A stretch of DNA of 38,000 nt from CAYFVU01 sp964346645 (GCA_964346645.1 CAYFVU010000022.1:1-38000); one strand, 5' to 3'; shown: positions 7,299 to 15,698, numbered from the stretch's first letter. Numbers and translations are program-made. Notes: generated from the letters alone by a model not told the origin.

Positions 7299-9530
7299 AT
7301 GCAGCCGAATGAAAAGCTCGACATAGAGAAGATCCTCGAGAACCTCGAAGACTATCGTCCGCGGAGGCGGGGCTGGGCCTGGAGAGCCGGATGCGGCGCG
7401 CCGAGAACCTTAGGGCAGTTCGAGTACCTCGAGACTTCTGAACCCCTCGCACAGAGCACGCCGCTCCCGGCGGCCCACTACTTCCAGAACATTGACCCGC
7501 AGCCGCAGCCGGTTATCACAACGGAGATCGCCAGCGGCCGTTTCGAAGACGACATTCGCCGCATGCGTATGGCCGCCTGGCACGGTGCCGACCACCTCAT
7601 GGTCATCCGCACCGCCGGACAGAGCCACATGGACGGACTCATCGAGGGGACGCCGCAGGGCGTCGGCGGCGTGCCGATTACCCGCAAGCAGATACGGGCC
7701 CAGCGCAAAGCCCTCGACATGATCGAGGACGAGGTGGGCCGGCCGCTGAATTACCACTCCTACATAAGCGGGGTGGCGGGACCGGAGATCGCCGTCCTCT
7801 TCGCAGAGGAGGGGGTAAACGGCGCCCACCAGGACCCGCAGTACAACGTTCTCTACCGGAACGTAAACATGGTCCGCAGCTTCGTCGACGCGGCGGAGGC
7901 CAAGCGGATCATCAGCTGGGCAGGCATTGCCCAGATCGACGGGGCCCACAACGCCAACGCCACGGCCCGGGAGGCATGGAAGGTGATGCCCGAGCTGATG
8001 GTGCAGCACGGGATAAACGCCCTCTTCTCGGTGAAGGCGGGGGTGAAGAAGGAGAACATCTGCCTCTCGACCGTGCCGCCGACCGCGCCGCCGGCACCGG
8101 CGATGCGGATGGACCTGCCCTACGCGGTGGCCCTGCGCGAGCTCTTCCGGGAGTACAAGATGCGGGCCCAGCAGAACACCAAGTACATGACCAGCTCCGC
8201 TCGAGAGGCGACGGTGACCCACACCCTCAACCTCCTCATCTCCGAGCTCACCAGCGCCGACATCCAGTCGACCATCACCCCCGACGAGGGGCGCAACGTC
8301 CCCTGGCACATCTACAACGTCGAGGGATCGGACACCGCCAAGCAGGCCTTCAACGGCATGGACGGCCTGAAGGAGATGGTGCGGCTGCGGCGCGATGAGG
8401 GACCGCTGGCCGAAAAGACGAGGGAGCTGAAGGAGCGGGCGGTCCTCTTTCTCGAGGAGATGCTCGAGAGCGGGGGCTACTTCAACGCCGTCGAGCAGGG
8501 GTTCTTCGTCGACTCCGGACTCTACCCCGAGCGCAACGGGGACGGTATCGTGCGGAAGATCGACGGCGGTGTGAGCGCCGACTCGGTCTACGAGCGGGAC
8601 GAGGACTACATGGCGCCGGTGACCGGCCATTTCGGCTACAACAACCTGGACCAGTATGCCGAGGATGTCGAGGATGCAGAGCGGATCGCCTCCGATCCGG
8701 CGAGCCTGATCGGCGGCTGCAGCCTCGAGCGGCCGGAGAAGATCGTCTATGTGGACGAGCTCGACGAGGAGGACAACGTTCAACAACGCCTCGATGAGAC
8801 GACGGAGCTGCGCCACTCCACGAAGATCCAGCCGGAGATGGAGTGGCAAGGCGACGGCATAGTGCTGCTTACCCTCTTCCTCCCGACGGACAAGCGGACC
8901 GCCTCCTTTGCCGCACTAGAGGTGGCAAAGCGGATGGGGCTCGAGGAGGCGGAGGTGATCCACAGCGAGGTGATGCAGCCGGCCGAGGGGACCCGTGTCG
9001 AGCTGAAAGGAAAGTTTACCCGGCTCATCGACACCGCAGAGCTCGATATCCCCCCGGAGCCGAAGGTGCTCAGCGAGGAGGAGATCGTAGCCGAGATAAA
9101 GGAGCGGCCGATGAAGGTGGTCGCCGCGACGGTGGGCAAGGACGAACACTCGGTGGGGCTGCGCGAGATCCTCGACATCAAGCACGGAGGTCTCGAGGGC
9201 TTCGGGATCGGCGTCGAGTACCTCGGCACCTCGGTGCCTCTGGAGAAGCTGGTCGACGCGGCGATCGAGCTGGATGCCGAGGCGATTCTCGCCTCGACCA
9301 TCATCAGCCATTACGACGTCCACTACGACCACATGAAGCGGCTCCACGAGCTCTGCGTGGAGAAGGGAATACGCGACGGGATCATACTCGTTGCAGGGGG
9401 CACACAGGTCTCGCCGGAGATCGCCGAGAAGCAGGGGGTCGATCGGGGTTTCGGTCGCGGCACCACGGGAATACAGGTGGCCACCTTTCTCGTAGAGAAG
9501 CGGCGGCAGTTGCGCGGAGAGCAGTCGTAG
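7299..9530 (+). CDS. oraE: D-ornithine 4,5-aminomutase, E subunit (B12 and PLP)
   Basis: A 743-residue catalytic subunit, close to the roughly 750 of the clostridial enzyme. An N-terminal TIM-barrel region (about 70-560) is followed by a C-terminal Rossmann B12 domain (about 600-735). The base-off cobalamin motif DEHSVG gives the axial ligand H617, and K628 in LDIKHGG, 11 residues later, is the equivalent of the PLP lysine known in C. sticklandii OraE, an exact spacing match. The GTSVPLEKLVDAAIE and ILVAGGTQVSPE blocks complete the B12 fold. The ATG at 7299 is favoured by GGGGGTGAG just upstream. Activity requires adenosylcobalamin, so the organism must make or import B12. Confidence 0.96.
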   Translation: MQPNEKLDIEKILENLEDYRPRRRGWAWRAGCGAPRTLGQFEYLETSEPLAQSTPLPAAHYFQNIDPQPQPVITTEIASGRFEDDIRRMRMAAWHGADHLMVIRTAGQSHMDGLIEGTPQGVGGVPITRKQIRAQRKALDMIEDEVGRPLNYHSYISGVAGPEIAVLFAEEGVNGAHQDPQYNVLYRNVNMVRSFVDAAEAKRIISWAGIAQIDGAHNANATAREAWKVMPELMVQHGINALFSVKAGVKKENICLSTVPPTAPPAPAMRMDLPYAVALRELFREYKMRAQQNTKYMTSSAREATVTHTLNLLISELTSADIQSTITPDEGRNVPWHIYNVEGSDTAKQAFNGMDGLKEMVRLRRDEGPLAEKTRELKERAVLFLEEMLESGGYFNAVEQGFFVDSGLYPERNGDGIVRKIDGGVSADSVYERDEDYMAPVTGHFGYNNLDQYAEDVEDAERIASDPASLIGGCSLERPEKIVYVDELDEEDNVQQRLDETTELRHSTKIQPEMEWQGDGIVLLTLFLPTDKRTASFAALEVAKRMGLEEAEVIHSEVMQPAEGTRVELKGKFTRLIDTAELDIPPEPKVLSEEEIVAEIKERPMKVVAATVGKDEHSVGLREILDIKHGGLEGFGIGVEYLGTSVPLEKLVDAAIELDAEAILASTIISHYDVHYDHMKRLHELCVEKGIRDGIILVAGGTQVSPEIAEKQGVDRGFGRGTTGIQVATFLVEKRRQLRGEQS

Positions 9531-9568
9531 GCGGGCGGCTGCCCGGAAACTACTAAGGAGCCGGATCA

Positions 9569-11020
9569 GTGAAAGCGGACATCCTCGTCGCCGAAATAGG
9601 CAGCACCACGACCATGGTCAACGCATTCTCCGGGCTCGGCACCGGTAGCCCCCGCCTGCTCGGACAGGGTGTGGCGCCTACCAGCGTGGAGCAGGGAGAT
9701 GTGAGGATCGGACTCGATGCAGCCGTGGCCGAACTACAGCGGCGCCTGGGTACGGAGACTGCGGGCGGTCTCGAGTGGGGCCGCTTCTTCGCCACGAGCA
9801 GCGCCGCCGGAGGTCTCAGGATGACCGTGCACGGCCTCGCCTACGACATGACTGTCCGCGCCGGAAGGGAGGCGGCCCTCGGGGCGGGAGCGAATCTCCA
9901 CCACGTGACTGCAGGCAAGCTGCGAAAATCCGACATCAGGAAGATCCGGCAGATTCATCCGAACATCATTCTACTCGCCGGCGGCGTCGATTACGGAGAG
10001 CGGGAGACGGCACTCCACAACGCCGAGCTGATCGCCGAGATGCTGTACGGTGAGCAGCTCTCCATTCCCGTCGTCTATGCGGGGAACATCGAGAACAGGG
10101 AGGAGATCGAGGAGGTCTTCGAGGACCTTCCCGGCAGGCTCTATCTAACCGAGAACGTCTACCCGCGCATCGACGAGCTGAACGTGGAGCCGACCCGCGC
10201 GATCATCCAGGAGGTCTTCGAACGGCATATAACCGGCGGACCGGGGATGGAGTACATCCGCGAGCGGGTGGACGGTCCGATCGTGCCGACGCCTGGGGCG
10301 GTGCTTATGGCTGCGAAGCTCCTGCATGAGGAGATCGGGGATCTTCTCGTTCTGGACGTTGGAGGAGCGACGACGGATGTACACTCGGTTACCGCGGGCA
10401 GCGAGAAGGTGCAGCGGATCATGATCGCGCCGGAGCCGCAGGCAAAGCGGACGGTCGAGGGGGACCTCGGCACCTATGTGAACCGCAGGAACATCTTCAA
10501 GAAGGGCAATGCCGAGGATGTTGCCGCACGTCTGGGCTACCCGGCGTCCGGAGACGGGAAGACCACCGGCCGGGAGTCCGCCGGTGAAGAGACCGCGAAG
10601 AAGGGCAGCTTCGAGACGGCCCTCGATGCGCTTCCCCCCATCCCAGAGACCGAGGACGAGATCGCCCTGGCGGAGGAGCTGGCCCTGTCGGCGGCACTGC
10701 AGGCTCTGACCCGTCACGTCGGCTCGTACCGCAGCATCTACGGGCCTGAGGGAAAGAAGAGCGTCGCAGAGGGCAAGGATCTGACGGCGGTGAAGTACCT
10801 GTTGGCAACCGGTGGAGCGCTCACCAGGCTGCCGGGGCGCGAGGGGATCCTCCGCAGGGCCTTGGAAAAGCTGCCCGGCAACAGCCTTGCACCTTCGCCG
10901 GAGGTGCCCCTCGGTTTCGACACCCACTACATCATGGCTTCGGCGGGGGCACTCAGCGTCCACTACCCGGAAGCGGCGCTGAAGCTCATGAAGGAGAGCA
11001 TATGGCCGGACCGACGGTAA
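9569..11020 (+). CDS. GlmL/MutL-like ATPase of the ornithine operon
   Basis: A 483-residue ASKHA-fold ATPase starting with GTG behind AAGGAG. The phosphate-1 loop is AEIGSTTTMV (residues 8-17) and the second phosphate motif LVLDVGGATTDVHS lies at about 259-272. It belongs to the MutL/GlmL family whose members sit beside B12-dependent glutamate mutase and ornithine aminomutase genes. The likely role, inferred from position, is ATP-driven repair or cofactor exchange of inactivated OraSE. The insert at about 325-350, rich in Gly, Lys and Glu, looks disordered. Its end overlaps orr by 19 bases, indicating translational coupling. Confidence 0.88.
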   Translation: MKADILVAEIGSTTTMVNAFSGLGTGSPRLLGQGVAPTSVEQGDVRIGLDAAVAELQRRLGTETAGGLEWGRFFATSSAAGGLRMTVHGLAYDMTVRAGREAALGAGANLHHVTAGKLRKSDIRKIRQIHPNIILLAGGVDYGERETALHNAELIAEMLYGEQLSIPVVYAGNIENREEIEEVFEDLPGRLYLTENVYPRIDELNVEPTRAIIQEVFERHITGGPGMEYIRERVDGPIVPTPGAVLMAAKLLHEEIGDLLVLDVGGATTDVHSVTAGSEKVQRIMIAPEPQAKRTVEGDLGTYVNRRNIFKKGNAEDVAARLGYPASGDGKTTGRESAGEETAKKGSFETALDALPPIPETEDEIALAEELALSAALQALTRHVGSYRSIYGPEGKKSVAEGKDLTAVKYLLATGGALTRLPGREGILRRALEKLPGNSLAPSPEVPLGFDTHYIMASAGALSVHYPEAALKLMKESIWPDRR

Positions 11021-12954
11021 TCGTCGACCTGGAGAAGGTCGAGCGCAACGCGCGGTCGGTGACCGGCTTGTGCGCCGACCACGGCATCTCGGTAAGCGCG
11101 GTGACCAAGGTGACCTGCGGAATGCCTCAGGTGGCCAGGGCCCTCCTGCGCGGCGGCGCCTCGGGCATCGGCGAGTCGAGGCTGGAGAACATTCATCGTC
11201 TGAGATCCAACGGCATCGTGGCGGACATGATGCTCCTGCGCATTCCGCCGCTGAGCGGTGCCGATGAAATCGTGCGGACCGTCGATATCAGCCTCAACTC
11301 CGAGCTCTCGGTCATCCGCGCGCTCTCGAGGGCGGGGCTCGAGCACGGAATCGTACACAAGATCCTGATGATGATAGACCTCGGCGATCTGCGCGAGGGA
11401 TTCTGGCCCGACGATGTCGTTCCGGCGGCGCGTGATATCGTCGAGCTGCCGAACGTGAAGTTGGCCGGAGTGGGTACAAACCTCACCTGCTACGGCGGGG
11501 TGATCCCCACACGGGAGAACATGCAGATGCTCGTCGATTGGGCCCGGAGAATAGAGGATGCGACCGGAATCGGACTCGACATCGTCTCCGGGGGAAACTC
11601 CTCCTCTCTGCCCATGGTGGCCTCCGGAGAGATGCCGGAGGGGGTGAACCACCTGCGCATCGGCGAGGGCATTCTCCTCGGCCGGGAGACGATCGACCGC
11701 ACTCCCTTGCCCGGCACGGTGCAGGATGCCTTCCGGCTCGAGGCGGAGATCATCGAGCTGAAGGAGAAGCCCTCGGTTCCAATCGGGCGGACGGGTCAGG
11801 ATGCCTTCGGCAACCGGCCCCACTTCGAGGATCGGGGAGAGCGGCTCCGGGCGATTCTGAACGTCGGTCGGGAGGATGTCGATGTGGATGGTCTCGGCCC
11901 GGCCGACGAGCACAGGGCGATCCTCGGAGCTTCGAGCGACCACCTCTTGGTGGACATGGGACCGGCACACGGAGCAACGCCCCCCGATACCGCCGCATTA
12001 GAGCTCGGCGATACACTGGAGTTCGTCATGAACTACTCGGCCCTATTAGCGGCAATGACCTCCTCGTATGTCGAGAAGAGGACGATGAAGGAGGGAGCGG
12101 AGAGCAGCAAGACGAAGGAGCTGCGTTTCTTCGGGAGTTCCCTGGTGGAAAAAAACGATTCCGCCTTTGCAAAGACCCTGCGAAGCATAGGGTTTCGGCT
12201 CGACCCGGAATCCGTGGCACCGGATGAGACCGGGCAGTTCCGGCGGCAATTGCGCGACTGCCTGCTCTCCGGGGACTTCCCCCTCATAAGCGGGCGGAAA
12301 CAGAGGAGTGCGGAGGCCTTCTCCGCCTTCGCCGAAGCGGTCGAGGAGGCGGGGCTCCTCTGGATCTCGCCCTTCGCCTCCATCACCTCGACGTACTCGG
12401 GCAGCGATGTGCTCGGACGCCTCTTGGGCGAGGGAGAGGCCGTTTCCAGCGGTCTCGGGGGCAGCGGTGTCGATGCTAGCGGCCTCGAAGCTATCGAGGT
12501 CGGGGGTAGCGGTCTCAGGGGCAGCGGCCTCGAAGATAGTGGTGTCGGCGCCGGGGAAGAAGCGCAGGAGCTGATCCCCCCGGGGGCGGACAACCTGGTG
12601 CTTCTCGGTCTGCGCGAGGCCGACGAGCGGGAGGCGGAGGTCATACGTCGGCTCGGCATTACCGCCTTCACGATGGAGGATGTGGACAGGACGGGTATTC
12701 AGGGGGTCGTCCGGAAAGCCCTGCAGCGGGCGGTGGTCGGCACCCGCGGCCTCTACGTCTACTTCGACGAACGGCTGAGCGACAACGGGCAGGAGGGACT
12801 CACCACACGGGAGACCCACATGGTGATGGAGCTCATTGCCGGGACCGGGTTCATGCGGGCCCTCGACGTCTCCGGTGTACAGCTCGGAGGAAGGGATCGG
12901 CGAAAGTTGCAGCAGTTCGTCTCCTCGGCCCTGGGAAAGAGAATCCTGGGCTAA
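11002..12954 (+). CDS. orr: Ornithine racemase fused to a degenerate arginase-like domain
   Basis: A 650-residue protein. Residues 1-358 are a fold-type III alanine-racemase-like ornithine racemase: PLP lysine K36 in AVTKVTCG, then GESRLENI, DLGDLREGFW and VSGGNSSSL. Known Orr is about 355 residues. Residues about 360-650 follow the arginase/agmatinase layout but lack its metal ligands. The GGDHS site is S430-G-R-K, the DAHAD site is S456-P-F-A-S460 in LLWISPFAS, and the DxD site is D589-E-R591. Still recognisable are GLREADEREAEVIRRLGI, FTMEDVDRTGI and LTTRETHMVMELIAGTG. A linker of seven SG(L/V)xx repeats (483-517) splits this tail. The racemase call is secure; the tail is probably a non-catalytic arginase relative, perhaps for ligand sensing or assembly. 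Confidence 0.9.
   Translation: MAGPTVIVDLEKVERNARSVTGLCADHGISVSAVTKVTCGMPQVARALLRGGASGIGESRLENIHRLRSNGIVADMMLLRIPPLSGADEIVRTVDISLNSELSVIRALSRAGLEHGIVHKILMMIDLGDLREGFWPDDVVPAARDIVELPNVKLAGVGTNLTCYGGVIPTRENMQMLVDWARRIEDATGIGLDIVSGGNSSSLPMVASGEMPEGVNHLRIGEGILLGRETIDRTPLPGTVQDAFRLEAEIIELKEKPSVPIGRTGQDAFGNRPHFEDRGERLRAILNVGREDVDVDGLGPADEHRAILGASSDHLLVDMGPAHGATPPDTAALELGDTLEFVMNYSALLAAMTSSYVEKRTMKEGAESSKTKELRFFGSSLVEKNDSAFAKTLRSIGFRLDPESVAPDETGQFRRQLRDCLLSGDFPLISGRKQRSAEAFSAFAEAVEEAGLLWISPFASITSTYSGSDVLGRLLGEGEAVSSGLGGSGVDASGLEAIEVGGSGLRGSGLEDSGVGAGEEAQELIPPGADNLVLLGLREADEREAEVIRRLGITAFTMEDVDRTGIQGVVRKALQRAVVGTRGLYVYFDERLSDNGQEGLTTRETHMVMELIAGTGFMRALDVSGVQLGGRDRRKLQQFVSSALGKRILG
12448..12552 (+). 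repeat. Seven in-frame 15-bp tandem repeats inside orr
   Basis: Seven 15-bp units of the form AGCGGTCTCGGGGGC encode SGLGG, SGVDA, SGLEA, IEVGG, SGLRG, SGLED and SGVGA. The period equals five codons, so copy-number changes would keep the frame. The pattern suggests a flexible, possibly variable linker inside the arginase-like tail. Confidence 0.85.
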
Positions 12955-12971
12955 ATAAGGAGAAAACCGGG

Positions 12972-13961
12972 TTATTGCGGCGAGGGGGGGCGACTTCCGA
13001 GAAATCTCTGCATCTGAGCGGCGAGCATACCCGCGAGCATGAGAGCGCAGCCGAGTGCCTTGAGAAGCGGCACTTCCTCTCCGAGGAGCAGCATGCCCCC
13101 GACGAGCGCAAAGACCGATTCGAGACTGAGGATGATGGCCGCGTGAGTCGGCGGCGCATGCTTCTGGCCGATAACCTGTAGCGTGTAGGCGATGCCTACT
13201 GAGCCCACCCCGCCGTAGAGAATGGGAACGGCCGCCGCGATGATTCGTTCGAAGGCGATCTCCTCGGTCAGCAGGGCGGCAGCGAAACTCAGCACCGAGC
13301 AGGTGAGGAACTGGATGATGGAAAGTGGCACCGTCGGATAAACGGGGGAGTACCTGCCGATGAGCAGCACGTGCACGGCGAAGAAGAGTGCGCAGAAGAG
13401 GACGAGGAGGTCTCCCCGCCCGAGGGAGAAGCCCGGCGCGTCGTTGATGAAGTAGAGCCCCGCCATCGCGAGGAGTGCTCCGGCCCATACCAACGGCCCG
13501 GGCCTCTGCCCGAAAATCAGGCCGATGAGCGGGACGAGGATGACATAGAGGCCGGTGATAAATCCGGCGTTCCCTGCGGTGGTGTAGACGATTCCCACCT
13601 GTTGGAACGAAGAGCCGAGGAAGAGCAGTACTCCTGCGATTATTCCGGCGAGAGTTATTCCGATCCGGTCTCGGACGAAGCGTGAGACCGTCGCGGCCCT
13701 GCGGGCGAGCGGTGCGCGGTAGACGAACTTTCTCGGTTCCGGTTTCGGCGGGGGAGACCCGCCGTCCCGTAGGGGCCCTCTCGACAGGAGAAAGGGAAAG
13801 AGAGAAAGACCGCCGAGGGCGAAGCGTACGGCGTTGAAGGTGAACGGACCGACGTGCGCCATTCCCGCCCGTTGCGCAACGAAGGCGGTCCCCCATATTG
13901 CTGCGGTGATCAGCATGAGAAAGTCCGCCTGCACCATCTTTTCCGTCGATATCCGTACCAC
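12972..13961 (-). CDS. EamA/DMT-superfamily transporter
   Basis: A 329-residue inner-membrane protein with about ten hydrophobic segments in two EamA repeats, from LITAAIWGTAFVAQRAGMAHVGP to GGMLLLGEEVPLLKALGCALMLAGM near the end. Family members export amino acids, nucleotides or other metabolites. The start is GTG at 13961 with GGAGG five bases upstream. It converges on the orr operon with only 17 bp between stops. Export of a pathway product such as alanine would be sensible, but nothing in the sequence shows the substrate. Confidence 0.85.
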   Translation of the reverse strand: MVRISTEKMVQADFLMLITAAIWGTAFVAQRAGMAHVGPFTFNAVRFALGGLSLFPFLLSRGPLRDGGSPPPKPEPRKFVYRAPLARRAATVSRFVRDRIGITLAGIIAGVLLFLGSSFQQVGIVYTTAGNAGFITGLYVILVPLIGLIFGQRPGPLVWAGALLAMAGLYFINDAPGFSLGRGDLLVLFCALFFAVHVLLIGRYSPVYPTVPLSIIQFLTCSVLSFAAALLTEEIAFERIIAAAVPILYGGVGSVGIAYTLQVIGQKHAPPTHAAIILSLESVFALVGGMLLLGEEVPLLKALGCALMLAGMLAAQMQRFLGSRPPSPQ

Positions 13962-14130
13962 TTTCTCCTCCGTCTCCTCCGTGTTCGATTCCGCACACTC
14001 GCGTAATCCTACACGTTTTCCCCTGAGCCGTACAGACGGCCCGCGGGGCGAGCATCCATACCGAGAGGAGTGGCTCCGACCGTGAGGAAAAGCTGGTATT
14101 TGCTAAGCGTTTGAGCGATTCGCATTTTTC

Positions 14131-14158
14131 TTGACAATTGCCGAAAGATTGTTACTAT
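14131..14158 (+). promoter_or_regulatory. Promoter of the cDPGS-like gene
   Basis: TTGACA (14131-14136), a 16-nt spacer and TACTAT (14153-14158). The -35 box and 16-nt spacer match the ort promoter exactly, suggesting a shared design. The -10 box itself contains TTACTAT, a half-site-like sequence. Confidence 0.8.
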
Positions 14159-14163
14159 AGTTG

Positions 14164-14178
14164 TTACTACAGTAGTAA
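14164..14178. promoter_or_regulatory. Operator palindrome TTACTACAGTAGTAA
   Basis: A perfect 15-bp inverted repeat (7 + 1 + 7), starting six bases after the -10 box. Its arms are identical to the left arm of the ortA operator, but the spacer is 1 bp instead of 4. The nearby TTACTAT at 14152-14158 may be an additional half-site. Confidence 0.75.
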
Positions 14179-14220
14179 TAAGGTTCTGCAGGGTCGGGGC
14201 CTATGAAGAGGAGTAATCAG

Positions 14221-15558
14221 ATGGCGCACACGGAAAGACGACGGGTTATTATTGTCGGCGCGGCGGGCAGAGACTTTCACAACTTCAACATGCTGTTTCG
14301 GGATAACGATCGGTACGATGTGTTCGCCTTTACGGCCACTCAAATTCCCAACATCGACGGAAGAAAGTATCCGGCGGAGCTCGCCGGCCGGCTCTATCCG
14401 GAGGGGATCCCCATAGTGGACGAGGCGGAGCTCCCTCGGCTGGTGGAGAAGGAGAGAGCCGAGGGGAGGGGAGTAGACGTGGTCTTCTCCTACTCCGACA
14501 TACCCCACAGACACGTGATGCAGGTAGGTTCCCGTGCCCTGGCGAAGGGGGCTGCATTCATCATCCCCTCCGCAGAGGAGACGATGATACCCGCATCCAA
14601 ACCGGTGGTCTCCATCTGTGCCGTGCGGACCGGCTGCGGCAAGTCCCAGACCACACGTGCGGTCTCCGATGCGCTGACCGACATGGGTAAGCAGGCGGTC
14701 GCCCTCCGCCACCCTATGCCCTACGGCGATCTCGTGGCCCAGAGGCTGCAGCGCTATGCGAAGAAGGAGGATTTGAAAAAGTACGACTGCACCATCGAGG
14801 AGATGGAGGAGTACGAGCCCCACATCGACAGGGGGAGGGTCATCTACGCCGGAGTCGACTACGAACAGATCACCGGAGAGGCGGAGAAGGAGGCGGACAT
14901 CCTCATCTGGGACGGGGGAAACAACGACACACCCTTTCTGAAGTCGGACCTCGAGATCGTAGTCGCCGACCCCCACCGGGTGGGCCACGAACTGCTCTAT
15001 CATCCGGGCAACACCAACTTCCTGCGGGCGGATCTCTTCGTAATCAACAAGGTCGATTCGGCGGACCCGCAGCAGGTCCGGCAGCTCGAGGAGCACTGCA
15101 GAAGCTACAATCCCGGTGCGGAGATCATAAAGGCGGAGTCGATTATCACTGTCGAGGATCCGTCGGTCATTGAGGGAAAGAAGGTCCTAGTGGTCGAGGA
15201 CGGTCCGACCCTCACCCACGGCGAGATGAAGATCGGTGCGGGAACCGTTGCCGCAGAGCGCTTCGGGGCTTCGGGCCTCGTCGATCCGCGGAGCGTGGCC
15301 GTGGGAACCATCAAGGAGACCTTCGAGAAGTATCCCGAGATCGGTGTGCTGCTGCCGGCCATGGGCTATGGAGAGAAGCAGATAAAGGATCTGGAGGAGA
15401 CGATCAACTCCTCGGACTGCGAGGCAGTGGTGATAGCCACACCCATCGACCTTAACCGGGTGCTGAACATAAAGAAGCCGAACACCCGCGTCCATTACGA
15501 GCTGGACGAAAAGGCGGCCGGCCGCATTGCGGAGATCCTGCGTGAGAAGTTCGGATAA
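14221..15558 (+). CDS. Cyclic 2,3-diphosphoglycerate synthetase-like P-loop protein
   Basis: A 445-residue protein of the COG2403 type. It opens with RRVIIVGAAGRDFHNFNMLF, a Rossmann-like segment typical of this family. A P-loop follows in ICAVRTGCGKSQTT (about 135-148), then ILIWDGGNNDTPF and FVINKVDSAD, which recalls the NKxD nucleotide motif of GTPases. Relatives are annotated as cyclic 2,3-DPG synthetases after a methanogen enzyme, but bacterial roles are not established. The ATG at 14221 was chosen for its GAGGAG seven bases upstream; ATG 14203 is an in-frame alternative. It shares promoter and operator design with ortA, so a role in ornithine catabolism is inferred. Confidence 0.78.
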   Translation: MAHTERRRVIIVGAAGRDFHNFNMLFRDNDRYDVFAFTATQIPNIDGRKYPAELAGRLYPEGIPIVDEAELPRLVEKERAEGRGVDVVFSYSDIPHRHVMQVGSRALAKGAAFIIPSAEETMIPASKPVVSICAVRTGCGKSQTTRAVSDALTDMGKQAVALRHPMPYGDLVAQRLQRYAKKEDLKKYDCTIEEMEEYEPHIDRGRVIYAGVDYEQITGEAEKEADILIWDGGNNDTPFLKSDLEIVVADPHRVGHELLYHPGNTNFLRADLFVINKVDSADPQQVRQLEEHCRSYNPGAEIIKAESIITVEDPSVIEGKKVLVVEDGPTLTHGEMKIGAGTVAAERFGASGLVDPRSVAVGTIKETFEKYPEIGVLLPAMGYGEKQIKDLEETINSSDCEAVVIATPIDLNRVLNIKKPNTRVHYELDEKAAGRIAEILREKFG

Positions 15559-15575
15559 GCTCGCTTAGCGCCTGC

Positions 15576-15652
15576 GGCAACCGATCTGACGCCAACCCGC
15601 CGGCGCCAACCGATCCGAAGTCAGGCCGCGCCGGCGGCAACCGATCCGGCGC
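15576..15652. repeat. Three imperfect ~30-bp tandem repeats
   Basis: The core CAACCGATC occurs at 15578, 15607 and 15638, that is at 29- and 31-bp steps, each within a GC-rich unit containing GCCGGC or GCGCC. It lies between the convergent P-loop gene and nifU. A GC hairpin, CCGGGG/CCCCGG, follows at about 15664-15679 without a T-run. It may form part of a transcription barrier. Confidence 0.6.
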
Positions 15653-15698
15653 CACTCGTAAGCCGGGGCCTCCCCCGGAGACCGGCGCATCGCCGTTG

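Noticed and set aside
7410..8849. A 479-codon frame antisense to oraE
   Set aside because: Mirrors the oraE codon pattern, with His/Leu/Val-rich shadow composition, no ribosome-binding site and no recognisable motif.
12046..14055. A 669-codon open frame on the minus strand across orr and the EamA gene
   Set aside because: Composition is Arg/Pro/Gly-rich shadow coding, and it overlaps two well-supported genes, one on each strand. Long antisense frames are common at this GC content.
15576..15652. CRISPR array
   Set aside because: Only three imperfect short cores; units have no constant repeat with unique spacers and there are no cas genes.
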